Below the pieces are notes generated by a model, which was given only the letters and a program-made list of their open reading frames with translations, made no database searches and was not told the origin of the DNA. From assembly GCF_900103985.1 (NCBI RefSeq), contig NZ_FNIE01000009.1:62001-126000 (forward strand): DNA of 64,000 nt, in the 5' to 3' direction. Origin of the DNA: Actinacidiphila guanduensis. GTDB lineage: Bacteria > Actinomycetota > Actinomycetes > Streptomycetales > Streptomycetaceae. Made by a program: the position numbers and the translations under genes. Below, piece after piece: positions 45,232 through 54,320 of the stretch. How positions within the stretch are numbered: the first letter of the stretch is position 1; every line of letters begins with the position of its first letter.

Positions 45232-46315
45232 GACGCCGGCGGAGGCGTCGGCTGAGATGCCGGCGTCGTCGTCGGCTGCCGGGCAGGGCGAGGAGGCGGC
45301 TCAGGGGGTGGCGACCGGGCAGGCTGGGGAATCGGCTGCGGCTGCGGGGGAGTCTGCCGCAGTTGCCCCTTCGGGTTCTGCTCATCCTTCGGCGGCCGCG
45401 GCCTCCGGGGCGCACGCTGCCCCCGCCCCTGTCCCTGCCGCCGGTGCCGTGGGGGAGGGGCGGCGGGTGCGGGTGTGGTGGTCGTTGGGGCTGCTGCGCT
45501 CGGAGCTGGTCACCGTCTTCCGGCGGTGGCGCACCCTCGCGCTGTTCGGGGTGCTGGCCGGGGTGCCGCTGCTGGTCGGGATCGCGGTGCGGATCGAGAC
45601 GCGGAACGGCGGCACGGTCGGCGGCGGCCCGCGCGGGGACAACGGCCCGGCGTTCCTGGAGCAGGTGAGCAACAACGGCCTGTTCCTGACCTTCGCCTCG
45701 CTCGCGGCCACCCTGCCGTTCTTCCTGCCGATGGCGATCGGGGTGGTGGCCGGGGACTCGGTGGCCGGCGAGGCGGGCGGCGGCACCCTGCGGTACCTGC
45801 TGGTGGCCCCGGCCGGCCGCACCCGGCTGCTCGTGGTCAAGTACGCCTCGGTGCTGGCCTTCTGCGTGGTCGCCACCCTCGTGGTGGCGCTCTCCGGGCT
45901 GATCGTCGGGTTCGCGCTCTTCCCGGTCGGCGAGGTGACGACACTGTCGGGCACCACCATCCCGCTCTCCGCGGGGATGCTGCGGGCGTTGCTGATCGCG
46001 CTGCTGGTGGCCGGCTCGCTGGTGGGCATCGCGGCCCTGGGGCTGTTCGTCTCCACCGTGACGGACAGCGGGATCGCCGCCATGGCGACGACGGTGGGGC
46101 TGCTGATCACGGTGCAGATCGTGGACACCATCCCGCAGCTGCACGTGGTGCAGCCGTACCTCTTCCCGCACTACTGGCTGAGCTTCGCCGACATCCTGCG
46201 CGACCCCGTCCAGTGGACCGGCATCGCCAAGAACCTCGGCCTGCAGGCGCTGTACGCGGCCGTGTTCGGCTCCGCCGCCTGGGCCCGCTTCACCACCCGG
46301 GACGTCACCGCCTAG
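45218..46315 (+). CDS. ABC-2-type transporter permease
   Basis: The 365-residue protein begins with about 80 Ala/Gly/Pro-rich residues, unusual for the family, then a helical membrane domain with six likely spans (VFRRWRTLALFGVLAGVPLLVGI, LAATLPFFLPMAIGVVAGDSV, YASVLAFCVVATLVVALSGL, further helices to the end). EAGGGTLRYLLVAPAGR is the typical cytosolic loop of ABC-2 permeases. The start may be later than 45218, since the low-complexity part has no family counterpart. Partner of the preceding ATPase. Confidence 0.85.
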   Translation: MSRAETPAEASAEMPASSSAAGQGEEAAQGVATGQAGESAAAAGESAAVAPSGSAHPSAAAASGAHAAPAPVPAAGAVGEGRRVRVWWSLGLLRSELVTVFRRWRTLALFGVLAGVPLLVGIAVRIETRNGGTVGGGPRGDNGPAFLEQVSNNGLFLTFASLAATLPFFLPMAIGVVAGDSVAGEAGGGTLRYLLVAPAGRTRLLVVKYASVLAFCVVATLVVALSGLIVGFALFPVGEVTTLSGTTIPLSAGMLRALLIALLVAGSLVGIAALGLFVSTVTDSGIAAMATTVGLLITVQIVDTIPQLHVVQPYLFPHYWLSFADILRDPVQWTGIAKNLGLQALYAAVFGSAAWARFTTRDVTA

Positions 46316-46328
46316 CCGCAGGTGCGGT

Positions 46329-46347
46329 AGGCGGGCTCAACCCGCCT
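46329..46347. terminator. Terminator between ABC permease and rarD
   Basis: AGGCGGG and CCCGCCT form a 7-bp stem with a 5-nt loop that overlaps the rarD stop codon, in the 21-bp gap between convergent genes. Confidence 0.5.
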
Positions 46348-47296
46348 GGGAGGGGGCGCCGTCCGGGCAGCCGGCGGCGGACCCGCGGGCGCGGGCGGCG
46401 GCCGCGGCCAGGGCGGCGCGGCCCTTGCGGGCGGTGCGCAGCGCGTCCCAGGTGAGCACGGCCAGCGCGGCCCACACCAGGAAGAAGCCCGCCCAGCGGT
46501 CGGCGGGCATGCTCTCGTGGAAGTGCAGCACCCCGATGAGGAATTGGGAGACGGGGGTGAGGTACTGCATGAGGCCGATTGTGGAGAGCGGCAGGCGGTT
46601 GGCGGCCATGCCGAAGAAGATCAGCGGCACCGCCGTCACCAGGCCGCACGCGGCCAGCAGGGCCGCGTGGCCGGGGCCGTGGTGGGTGAAGGTCTCCTTG
46701 CCGCGGGCGCCGATCACCACCAGGAAGACCAGCGCGGGCAGGAACTGCACGGACGCCTCGGCGCCCAGCGCCTCCAGGCCGCCGAGCCCGACCTTCTTCT
46801 TGATCAGCCCGTAGCCGCCGAAGGAGAAGGCGAGGGTGAGGGCGATCCATGGCAGCCGCCCGTAGCCGAGGGTGAGCACCAGCACCGACAGGCAGCCGAT
46901 GCCGACCGCGGCCCACTGCACCGGCCGCAGCCGCTCGTGCAGCACCAGGACGCCGAGTGCGATGGTGACCAGCGGGTTGACGAAGTAGCCGAGCGCGGAC
47001 TCCACGACATGGCCGGAGTTGACCGCCCAGATGTAGACGCCCCAGTTGACGGTGACCGCGGTGGCGGCGCCGGCCACCAGTACCATCCGCCGGGGCTGCC
47101 GGACGAGTTCGGCGAGCCTGGCCCAGCGCCGTACCGTCAGGAGCGCCACCAGGGCCACCCCGAGGGACCACACCATCCGGTGCGCCAGGATCTCCATCGC
47201 CCCGGCGGGCTCCAGCAGCGGCCAGTACAGCGGGAAGAGCCCCCACAGCCCGTAGGCGACGAACCCGTACCCCAGTCCCGCCCGCCGCTCGCCCAT
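46337..47296 (-). CDS. rarD: RarD-family EamA permease
   Basis: The 319-residue protein has about ten membrane helices and the RarD signature start (GYGFVAYGLWGLFPLYWPLL), plus HRMVWSL, NWGVYIWAVNSGHVVESALGYFVNP and LMQYLTPVSQFLIGV. RarD proteins belong to the drug/metabolite transporter superfamily. Physiological substrates are mostly unknown, with chloramphenicol sensitivity the classic trait. The last 40 residues are a soluble Ala/Arg-rich tail. No operon partner. Confidence 0.9.
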   Translation of the reverse strand: MGERRAGLGYGFVAYGLWGLFPLYWPLLEPAGAMEILAHRMVWSLGVALVALLTVRRWARLAELVRQPRRMVLVAGAATAVTVNWGVYIWAVNSGHVVESALGYFVNPLVTIALGVLVLHERLRPVQWAAVGIGCLSVLVLTLGYGRLPWIALTLAFSFGGYGLIKKKVGLGGLEALGAEASVQFLPALVFLVVIGARGKETFTHHGPGHAALLAACGLVTAVPLIFFGMAANRLPLSTIGLMQYLTPVSQFLIGVLHFHESMPADRWAGFFLVWAALAVLTWDALRTARKGRAALAAAAARARGSAAGCPDGAPSQAG

Positions 47297-47530
47297 CCGC
47301 TCCGCCCTTCCCCGACCCGCGCCCGTACCGCCCCGCCACAGCGCACGCTAGCGGCCCGGCGGCCGCCCTGTCATGGGTGTTTCGGCGGACGCTCCTGACC
47401 GGCCCCGAGGGGGGCGCAGGTGGGTGAGCGGGCCGTCCCCCGGTGGGGGCGGCAGGTGCCCGGGGGTGGAAGGGGCGGCGGGAGCGGCAGGGACAGGAGA
47501 ATCCAGAGGGTCCCGGGGTCCGGAGGCGGG

Positions 47531-48400
47531 TCAGCCCTGGAGCGCCTTCACGGCTGCCTTGACCGTCTCCGGCATCGGGGTCGTCGGGCGGCCCAGGAGG
47601 CGGGCCAGGTCGCCGGGGGTCTTGGCGAGCAGGCCGCGGGAGATGGCGGCGTCGACGTCGACCAGGATCTCGGCGAAGGCGTCGGGGAGCCCCGCGCCCT
47701 TGAGGATGCCCAGGTACTGCTCGGGGCTGACGCTGGTGTAGGCGATCTCCCGCCCGGTCGCCTCGGCGACCGCCGCCGCGTACTCGGCGAAGCTCCACGC
47801 GGTGTCGCCGCTCAGCTCGTACGCCCGGTTCTCGTGGCCCTCGCCGGTGAGCACGGCCGCGGCCGCGGCCGCGTAGTCCGCGCGGGCCGCGGAGGCCACC
47901 CGGCCCTCGCCCGCGGCGGCCACCACGGCGCCGTGCTCCAGCACGGTGGGCAGGTTCGCGGTGTAGACCTCGGTGTACCAGCCGTTGCGCAGGAAGGTGT
48001 AGGGCAGCTTCGAGGCGAGGATCAGCTCCTCGGTGGCCTTGTGCTCGTCCGCGAGCCGGAGGTCGGCGTCCGGGCCGCCCAGGATGCCGGTGTAGGCGAG
48101 CAGGCCGACCCCGGCCTTCGTGGCGGCCTCGACCACCGCCGCGTGCTGCGCGACGCGCTGCCCGACCTCGCTGCCGGAGACGAACAGCACCCGGTCGCCC
48201 TCGGTGAAGGCGCCCGCGAGTGTCTCGGGCCGGGCGTAGTCGGCGATCCGCAGGTGTACGCCCTTGGCGGCCAGGTGCGCCGCCTTCTCCTCGCTCCGTA
48301 CGACGGCGGCGATCGTGTCCGGTGCGACCCCCCGCGCCAGCAGGTCGTCGATGACGAGCCCGCCCAGGTGTCCGGTGGCTCCGGTGACGACGATGCCCAT
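47531..48400 (-). CDS. NmrA-type NAD(P)H-binding reductase (QorB-like)
   Basis: The 289-residue Rossmann protein starts IVVTGATGHLGGLVIDDLL, the GxxGxxG dinucleotide motif, followed by VRSEEKAAHLAAKGV, LLAYTGILGGPDADLRLADEHKATEE and LRNGWYTEVYTANL, as in the QorB/NmrA group of atypical short-chain proteins. QorB reduces quinones with NADPH. The catalytic Tyr-x3-Lys of true SDRs is absent, as is usual here. GGGAG lies 7 nt before the ATG. It diverges from an HxlR regulator with a shared operator, so oxidative or quinone/electrophile response is the likely role. Confidence 0.82.
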   Translation of the reverse strand: MGIVVTGATGHLGGLVIDDLLARGVAPDTIAAVVRSEEKAAHLAAKGVHLRIADYARPETLAGAFTEGDRVLFVSGSEVGQRVAQHAAVVEAATKAGVGLLAYTGILGGPDADLRLADEHKATEELILASKLPYTFLRNGWYTEVYTANLPTVLEHGAVVAAAGEGRVASAARADYAAAAAAVLTGEGHENRAYELSGDTAWSFAEYAAAVAEATGREIAYTSVSPEQYLGILKGAGLPDAFAEILVDVDAAISRGLLAKTPGDLARLLGRPTTPMPETVKAAVKALQG

Positions 48401-48466
48401 GGTGTGCTCCCGCTCGATGGTCGTGGTGCGCGTGGTGCGCCCTGCTGTCCTCACCGTAACGCGGGC

Positions 48467-48483
48467 ACTTTCTCGGAGAAAGT
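48467..48483. promoter_or_regulatory. HxlR-type operator between divergent promoters
   Basis: Arms ACTTTCTC and GAGAAAGT around one central G form a perfect dyad. It covers the -35 position of the reductase promoter (TTTCTC, 17 nt before TACGGT on the minus strand) and the -35 region of hxlR. A second inverted repeat GTACCC/GGGTAC (48482-48504) overlaps it. Confidence 0.7.
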
Positions 48484-48508
48484 ACCCACCTTGGCGTAGG
48501 GTACGTAC

Positions 48509-48865
48509 ATGAAGGTAAGTGCAACGGTCAAGGGCTGCCCCGAGCGGGCCGTGCTGGAGCACCTGACGAGCACCTGGGGCGTGCTGGTGCTCGGCGAACT
48601 CGCCTGCGGCACCCGGCGGTTCAGCGAGCTGCGGCGGGCCATAGACGGCGTCAGCGAGAAGATGCTCACCCAGACGCTGCGGGTCCTGGAGCGCGACGGC
48701 TTCGTGCGCCGCGAGGCGTACCCGGTGATCCCCCCGCGTGTCGACTACGCGCTCACCGCACTCGGCACCGAGGCCGCCGCTCGCGTGCGGGCCCTGTCCG
48801 ACTGGACGGCGGAGCACGTCGTGGAGGTGACCGCGGCCCAGCGGGCGTACGACGAGGCGAGCTGA
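48509..48865 (+). CDS. HxlR-family redox-type regulator
   Basis: The 118-residue single-domain winged-helix protein has the HxlR pattern (WGVLVLGELACGTRRFSELRR, GVSEKMLTQTLRVLERDGFVRR, PRVDYALTALG). Cys10 (VKGCPER) lies where redox-sensing members such as QorR and HypR carry a reactive Cys; Cys34 is the only other. A -10-like TAGGGT ends 6 nt before the ATG and there is no Shine-Dalgarno sequence, so the mRNA is probably leaderless. It most likely represses itself and the divergent reductase and lets go after Cys oxidation. Confidence 0.85.
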   Translation: MKVSATVKGCPERAVLEHLTSTWGVLVLGELACGTRRFSELRRAIDGVSEKMLTQTLRVLERDGFVRREAYPVIPPRVDYALTALGTEAAARVRALSDWTAEHVVEVTAAQRAYDEAS

Positions 48866-48934
48866 GCCGGTCCCGACCGGCTGCCGAGCCCGCGCAGACC
48901 GCCGGCGCCGGGCCGCTCGGGCCGCAGGAAGCCG

Positions 48935-48977
48935 AACGCCCCGGGTGCGGCCGCTCGCAAGCGGTGCACCCGGGGCG
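48935..48977. terminator. Bidirectional terminator between hxlR and korB
   Basis: ACGCCCCGGGTGC and GCACCCGGGGCGT form a 13-bp stem with a smaller inner stem CCGCT/AGCGG. It lies between convergent genes. Confidence 0.8.
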
Positions 48978-49012
48978 TGGGCGTGCGTTCCCGTGACGTG
49001 GTGGTCAGGCGG

Positions 49013-50143
49013 TCAGCCCGCCACCGTCCACGTGTCGTTCCCGGCCAGCAGCGCGCCGAGGTCCCCGGCGCCCTGCTGCTGGACGGCCTGGTCGAGCTGG
49101 TCGGCCATCTGCGTGTCGTAGACGGGCCGGCTGACGTCCCGCAGCACGCCGATCGGCGTGTGGTGCAGGGTGTCGGCGTCGGCGAGCCGGGTCAGCGCGA
49201 AGGCCGTGGTGGGCGAGGCCGCGCGGGCGTCGTGCACCAGCACCTCGTCGGTGCCCTCCACCGTGACGTCGATGACGCGCAGGTCGCCGGTGGCCCGGTC
49301 GCGCACCACGCCCTTGGCGCCGAGCCCGTCCTCGGCCGGGGCGCCGAACCGGATCGGGGCGCCGTGCTCGAGCCGGATCACCGCCTCCTGCGCGGACACC
49401 TTGTCCTTGAGGGTGTCGAAGGCGCCGTCGTTGAAGATGTTGCAGTTCTGGTAGATCTCCACCAGCGCGGTGCCCTCGTGCTCGGCGGCCGCCCGCAGCA
49501 CGCTCTGCAGGTGCTTGCGGTCGGAGTCGATGGTGCGGGCCACGAAGGACGCCTCGGCGCCCAGCGCGAGCGACAGCGGGTTGAAGGGGGCGTCCAGCGA
49601 GCCCATCGGCGTGGACTTGGTGATCTTGCCGATCTCGCTGGTGGGGCTGTACTGGCCCTTGGTCAGGCCGTAGATCCGGTTGTTGAACAGCAGGATCTTC
49701 AGATTGACGTTCCGCCGCAGGGCGTGGATCAGGTGGTTGCCGCCGATCGACAGCGCGTCGCCGTCACCGGTCACCACCCACACGCTCAGATCCCGCCGCG
49801 AGGCGGCCAGCCCCGTGGCGATCGCCGGGGCGCGGCCGTGGATGGAGTGCATCCCGTAGGTGTTCATGTAGTACGGGAAGCGCGAGGAGCAGCCGATGCC
49901 GGAGACGAAGACGACGTTCTCGCGGGCCAGGCCCAGCTCCGGCATGAAGGACTGCACCGCGGCCAGGATCGCGTAGTCCCCGCAGCCGGGGCACCAGCGC
50001 ACTTCCTGGTCGGACTTGAAGTCCTTGGCGCTCTGCGGCCCGTCCGCCTTGGGCACCAGCTCCAGCGACCGCGCCGACGACAGCGGCATGACGCCCAGGC
50101 CGCCCGCGGCGGGCCCGGTTCCGTTGGTGGTGGTCTCAGACAT
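49013..50143 (-). CDS. korB: 2-oxoacid:ferredoxin oxidoreductase beta subunit
   Basis: The 376-residue subunit binds thiamine diphosphate and a 4Fe-4S cluster. C51 and C54 (RWCPGCGDYAIL) and the Cys in VSGIGCSSRFPYY are cluster ligands. GDGDALSIGGNHLIHALRRN with LLFNNRIYGLTKGQ is the ThDP-Mg motif. With KorA it decarboxylates 2-oxoglutarate (or pyruvate) to the CoA thioester and reduces ferredoxin. The ATG overlaps the korA stop by 8 nt. Substrate choice is not certain; the two-subunit form usually acts on 2-oxoglutarate in actinobacteria. Confidence 0.93.
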   Translation of the reverse strand: MSETTTNGTGPAAGGLGVMPLSSARSLELVPKADGPQSAKDFKSDQEVRWCPGCGDYAILAAVQSFMPELGLARENVVFVSGIGCSSRFPYYMNTYGMHSIHGRAPAIATGLAASRRDLSVWVVTGDGDALSIGGNHLIHALRRNVNLKILLFNNRIYGLTKGQYSPTSEIGKITKSTPMGSLDAPFNPLSLALGAEASFVARTIDSDRKHLQSVLRAAAEHEGTALVEIYQNCNIFNDGAFDTLKDKVSAQEAVIRLEHGAPIRFGAPAEDGLGAKGVVRDRATGDLRVIDVTVEGTDEVLVHDARAASPTTAFALTRLADADTLHHTPIGVLRDVSRPVYDTQMADQLDQAVQQQGAGDLGALLAGNDTWTVAG

Positions 50144-52184
50144 CGGTGCGCTCCTGCCCCTTGGACCGGCCCTGTTCGCCCAGGGCGTCGAGTTCGCCGG
50201 CCGCGTCGAGGTCGCTCACGCCGCCCAGCTCCGCGATGGCCCGGGCCAGCTGCTCGGCCTTGAACGGCAGCCCGGTGACCTGGTTGTAGGAGACGACGTC
50301 CACCAGGTACTTCGCCCGCAGCATCTGCGCGAGCTGCCCGAGGTTCATCTCCGGCACCACGACCCGCTCGTAGCCGGAAAGAACCCGGCCGAGGTTGGCC
50401 GGGAAGGGGTTCAGGTGCCGCAGGTGCGCCTGCGCCACCTTGCCGCCGGCCCGCCGCAGCCGCCGTACCGCGGCCGTGATCGGCCCGTACGTCGAGCCCC
50501 AGCCGAGCACCAGCGTCCGCGTGCCGTCCGGGCCGTCCGGTCCGTCGGGGTCGTCGACCACCACGTCCGGCACCGCGATCCCGTCGACCTTCGCCTGCCG
50601 GGTGCGGACCATCAGGTCGTGGTTGGCCGGGTCGTAGGAGATGTTGCCGGTGCCGTCCTGCTTCTCGATGCCGCCGATGCGGTGCTCCAGGCCCGGCGTG
50701 CCCGGCACCGCCCAGGGGCGGGCCAGCGTCTCCGGGTCGCGCAGGTAGGGCCAGAACTCCTGCGTGCCGTCGGCCTTCGTGTGGTTGGGCCCGGAGGCGA
50801 ACCGCACCCGCAGGTCCGGCAGTTCGGACACCTCCGGGATGCGCCAGGGCTCCGAGCCGTTGGCCAGGTAGCCGTCGGAGAGCAGGATCACCGGCGTGCG
50901 GTACACGGTGGCGATCCGCGCGGCCTCCAGGGCCGCGTCGAAGCAGTCGGCCGGGGTGGCGGGCGCCACCACCGGCACCGGCGCCTCGCCGTTGCGCCCG
51001 TGCATCGCCTGCAGCAGGTCGGCCTGCTCGGTCTTGGTGGGCAGGCCCGTGGACGGGCCGCCGCGCTGGATGTCCACCACCAGCAGCGGCAGCTCGAGGG
51101 AGACCGCGAGCCCGATCGTCTCGGACTTCAGCGCCACACCCGGTCCCGACGTCGTGGTCACCGCGAGCGACCCGCCGAAGGCCGCGCCCAGCGCCGCGCC
51201 GATCGCCGCGATCTCGTCCTCGGCCTGGAAGGTACGCACCCCGAACCGCTTGTGCCGCGACAGCTCGTGCAGGATGTCGGAGGCGGGCGTGATCGGGTAG
51301 GAGCCCAGGAACAGCGGCAGGCCGCTGCGGACCGAGGCCGACACCAGCCCGTAGGCCAGCGCCAGGTTGCCGGAGATGTTGCGGTAGGTGCCCGGCGGGA
51401 AGGCGGCGGCCGCGGGCGCGACCTCGTAGGAGACCGCGAAGTCCTCGGTGGTCTCGCCGAAGTTCCAGCCCGCCCGGTAGGCGGTGATGTTCGCCTCGGC
51501 GATCTCCGGCTTGCGGGCGAACTTCGTCCGCAGGAACGCCTCGGTGCTCTCGGTGGGCCGGTGGTACATCCACGACAGCAGGCCGAGCGCGAACATGTTC
51601 TTCGCCCGCTCGGCGTCCCGGCGGGCCAGCCCGCTGCCCTTGAGCGCCTCCAGGGTCAGCGTCGTCAGCGGCACCTGGTGCACCGAGTAGCCGTCCAGCG
51701 AGCCGTCCTCCAGGGGGCTCGCCGGGTAGCCGACCTTCTGCAGGGCCCGCTTGGTGAACTCGTCGGTGTTGACGATCACCTCGGCGCCGCGCGGCAGGTC
51801 GGCGATGTTCGCCTTCAGGGCCGCCGGGTTCATCGCCACCAGGACGTCCGGCGCGTCGCCGGGGGTGAGGATGTCGTGGTCGGCGAAGTGCAGCTGGAAG
51901 GAGGAGACGCCCGGCAGGGTGCCCGCGGGCGCCCGGATCTCGGCCGGGAAGTTCGGCAGCGTGGACAGGTCGTTGCCGAACGACGCCGTCTCCGAGGTGA
52001 AGCGGTCGCCCGTGAGCTGCATCCCGTCACCCGAGTCGCCGGCGAACCGGATGATCACCCGCTCCAGGCGGCGCGTCTCCTTGCCCGGTGCGCGTTGTCC
52101 CCCCGCTGTCCCCGGCACCTCCCGGGTGCCCGCGACGGCGGGGTCGTGCTCCTCGTCGATGGGGCTGCTGACCTGGCTGGTCAC
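50136..52184 (-). CDS. korA: 2-oxoacid:ferredoxin oxidoreductase alpha subunit
   Basis: The 682-residue protein is a fused gamma-alpha subunit. The gamma domain (about 40-225) begins VIIRFAGDSGDGMQLTGDRF, and the alpha domain (about 245-640) contains LFLGSYPITPASDILHELS, TTTSGPGVALKSETIGLA and LVVDIQRGGPSTGLPTKTEQ. Start is a GTG with AGGAGGT 8 nt upstream; an ORF extension of 40 codons is Arg-rich and unlike the family. It forms an operon with korB. Reduced ferredoxin from this enzyme could feed the NADH-module-less nuo set 6 kb away (inference). Confidence 0.92.
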   Translation of the reverse strand: MTSQVSSPIDEEHDPAVAGTREVPGTAGGQRAPGKETRRLERVIIRFAGDSGDGMQLTGDRFTSETASFGNDLSTLPNFPAEIRAPAGTLPGVSSFQLHFADHDILTPGDAPDVLVAMNPAALKANIADLPRGAEVIVNTDEFTKRALQKVGYPASPLEDGSLDGYSVHQVPLTTLTLEALKGSGLARRDAERAKNMFALGLLSWMYHRPTESTEAFLRTKFARKPEIAEANITAYRAGWNFGETTEDFAVSYEVAPAAAAFPPGTYRNISGNLALAYGLVSASVRSGLPLFLGSYPITPASDILHELSRHKRFGVRTFQAEDEIAAIGAALGAAFGGSLAVTTTSGPGVALKSETIGLAVSLELPLLVVDIQRGGPSTGLPTKTEQADLLQAMHGRNGEAPVPVVAPATPADCFDAALEAARIATVYRTPVILLSDGYLANGSEPWRIPEVSELPDLRVRFASGPNHTKADGTQEFWPYLRDPETLARPWAVPGTPGLEHRIGGIEKQDGTGNISYDPANHDLMVRTRQAKVDGIAVPDVVVDDPDGPDGPDGTRTLVLGWGSTYGPITAAVRRLRRAGGKVAQAHLRHLNPFPANLGRVLSGYERVVVPEMNLGQLAQMLRAKYLVDVVSYNQVTGLPFKAEQLARAIAELGGVSDLDAAGELDALGEQGRSKGQERTDV

Positions 52185-52358
52185 TGAATCGGACCTCCTC
52201 TTGAAGCAGCGCGGCTCACCGGTCATCGTACGTCGGTAAGGGTCCCCTTCCCGGGAGGTCCGGTAAAGAGGGCGGCCGGGCGCCCGGCGGACCAGCCGCC
52301 GCACCGGGCGAAGAGCCCCGCCCCGGGCCCGAACCGGCCGCGCCGCCTGGGAAGTTCG

Positions 52359-53018
52359 TCAGGAGTTGAGGTAGGTGAGCACCGCGAGCACCCGACGGTG
52401 ATCCCCCTCACTCGGCGCCAGGCCCAGCTTGAGGAAGATGTTGCTGACGTGCTTCTCCACCGCGCCGTCGCTCACCACCAGCTGCTTGGCGACCGCCGAG
52501 TTCGTGCGGCCCTCGGCCATCAGGCCCAGCACCTCCCGCTCGCGCGGGGTGAGCCCGGCCAGCACGTCCTGCTTGCGGCTGCGGCCGAGCAGCTGGGCGA
52601 CCACCTCCGGGTCGAGCGCGGTGCCGCCCTCGGCCACCCGCACCACCGCGTCCACGAACTCGCGGACCTCGGCCACCCGGTCCTTCAGCAGATATCCCAC
52701 CCCGCGGCTGCTGCCAGCCAGCAGCTCGGTGGCGTACTGCTCCTCCACGTACTGCGAGAGCACCAGCACGCCCACGCCCGGGTGCTCCCGGCGCAGCTGC
52801 ACCGCGGCCCGCACCCCCTCGTCGGTGTGCGTCGGCGGCATCCGCACATCCGCTACCACCACATCCGGCGGCGCGCCCTCGGCTGCGAGCTCGCGCACCG
52901 CCTTGATCAGCCCCTCGGCGTCACCGACGCCTCCCACCACGTCGTGGCCCCGGTCGGTGAGCAGCCGCGTCAGCCCCTCGCGCAGCAGTACCGAATCCTC
53001 GGCGATGACGACCCGCAC
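52359..53018 (-). CDS. NarL/LuxR-type response regulator
   Basis: The 219-residue protein has a receiver domain (1-125) with acidic pair E7-D8, phospho-acceptor D57 (VVVADVRMPP) and Lys in VGYLLKDRV. A LuxR HTH (about 155-210) contains LTPREREVLGLMAEGRTNSA, VSDGAVEKHVSNIFLKLGL. The GTG start has GGAGG 5 nt upstream. It is the only response regulator near the two NarL-type kinases at 55-58 kb and is probably their common partner. It is also downstream of korA and divergent from the oxidoreductase gene. Confidence 0.88.
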   Translation of the reverse strand: MRVVIAEDSVLLREGLTRLLTDRGHDVVGGVGDAEGLIKAVRELAAEGAPPDVVVADVRMPPTHTDEGVRAAVQLRREHPGVGVLVLSQYVEEQYATELLAGSSRGVGYLLKDRVAEVREFVDAVVRVAEGGTALDPEVVAQLLGRSRKQDVLAGLTPREREVLGLMAEGRTNSAVAKQLVVSDGAVEKHVSNIFLKLGLAPSEGDHRRVLAVLTYLNS

Positions 53019-53197
53019 CCTGTCCTCCACGGTCTCGCACGGTCCAGCACGGTCTTCCGGATCCCCCCGCCGGGCACCCGACTCCCCCAGCATCCCAGCA
53101 TCGGGCGCCCCCGGAGGAATACGGTTTGCGATGGGCAAGGTTGCGCCCGAGACAGATCGGCGGCCGCCGCCGGGCGGCGCCCAGGAGAGGAGAACGT

Positions 53198-54157
53198 GTG
53201 CGCGCGGTCGGTTTCGACGTCATCGGCGGTCCCGAGGTGCTGCGGCCCGTGGAGCTCCCGGTGCCGGTACCCGGCCCCGGCCAGGTGCTGATCCGGGTCG
53301 CGTACGCGGGCGTCGGCTACGGCGAGGCGCAGCACCGGCTCGGCGACTTCGGGGCGCCGGCGGGCATCGAGGTGCCGGGCATGGAGGCGTCCGGCGAGGT
53401 GGCGGGGCTCGGCCCGGGCGTCACCGGGCTCGCGGTCGGCGAGCCGGTCGCGGCCTTCCTGCCGGACGGCGGCGGATACGCCGAGTACGCGCTCGCCGCC
53501 GCGGAGTTCGCCTTCCCGCTGGACGGCATCTCGCTGCGCGACGGCGGCGGTGCGGCCCTGGCGCTGCCCACCGCGTACGGCGTGCTGGCGGGCGCGGCCC
53601 GGCTCGCCGCGGGAGACACGGTGCTCATCCACGCCGGGGCCGGCGGTGTCGGCTCGGCCGCCGCGCAGATCGCCCGGGCGCTGGGCGCGGCCGCGGTGTA
53701 CGGCACGGTGGGCACGCCGGAGAAGGCCGAGTACGCGAAACGTTTCGGCTACGACGGTGTCTTCCTGCGCGACGGCTTCGCCGAGCAGGCGCCCGAGGTC
53801 GACGTCGTCCTGGACTCGGTGGGCGGCGCCACCCGCAGCTCCTCGCTCGGCGTGCTCGCCCCCTTCGGCCGCCTCGCGGTGTACGGCGAGACCGCGCGCG
53901 AGGCCGACCCGGAGCTGCCCGTGCGGGAGCTGTGGCTGCACAACCGCTCGGTGACCGGGTACAACGCGCTCGATCTCGTCCGGCGCGCCCCCGCCGTGCT
54001 GCGCTCGCACGCCCTGTCGGCGCTGTCCCTGCTGGCCTCGGGCGCGATCCGGGTGGACGTCACCGCCGAACTGCCGCTGTCCGGGGCCCGCGAGGCCCAC
54101 GAGACGATGGCGGCGGGGCGGGGCCGGGGCAAGATCTTGCTGCGGGTGGCGGAGTGA
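53198..54157 (+). CDS. Quinone-oxidoreductase-like zinc-less MDR protein
   Basis: The 319-residue protein is a medium-chain dehydrogenase/reductase: GroES-like part (VRAVGFDVIGGPEVLRPVEL, EVPGMEASGEV) and Rossmann part (VLIHAGAGGVGSAAAQIAR, with the AxxGxxG motif). The Cys and His ligands for zinc are missing, as in quinone oxidoreductases and enoyl reductases using NADPH. GTG start after GGAGAGGAG. It shares a 179-bp divergent promoter region with the response regulator. Confidence 0.87.
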   Translation: MRAVGFDVIGGPEVLRPVELPVPVPGPGQVLIRVAYAGVGYGEAQHRLGDFGAPAGIEVPGMEASGEVAGLGPGVTGLAVGEPVAAFLPDGGGYAEYALAAAEFAFPLDGISLRDGGGAALALPTAYGVLAGAARLAAGDTVLIHAGAGGVGSAAAQIARALGAAAVYGTVGTPEKAEYAKRFGYDGVFLRDGFAEQAPEVDVVLDSVGGATRSSSLGVLAPFGRLAVYGETAREADPELPVRELWLHNRSVTGYNALDLVRRAPAVLRSHALSALSLLASGAIRVDVTAELPLSGAREAHETMAAGRGRGKILLRVAE

Positions 54158-54320
54158 GCGGGCCGGGCGCGGCGGCTGGGGACTGGGGGGCTGGGGGCTC
54201 GGGGTGAGCACCGGTCGGTGGGCCGGGCCGGCGGGTCGAGCCGGTGGGCTGGGTGCGCAAGCACCCGGCGGCCCCGTACGGCCGGTACCGCTCGTGGCGG
54301 TTCATGACGGCTTGTGCGGC

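Noticed and set aside
52185..52304. Longer KorA start at 52304
   Set aside because: The extra 40 residues are Arg-rich and unlike the family, while the GTG at 52184 has a strong AGGAGGT.
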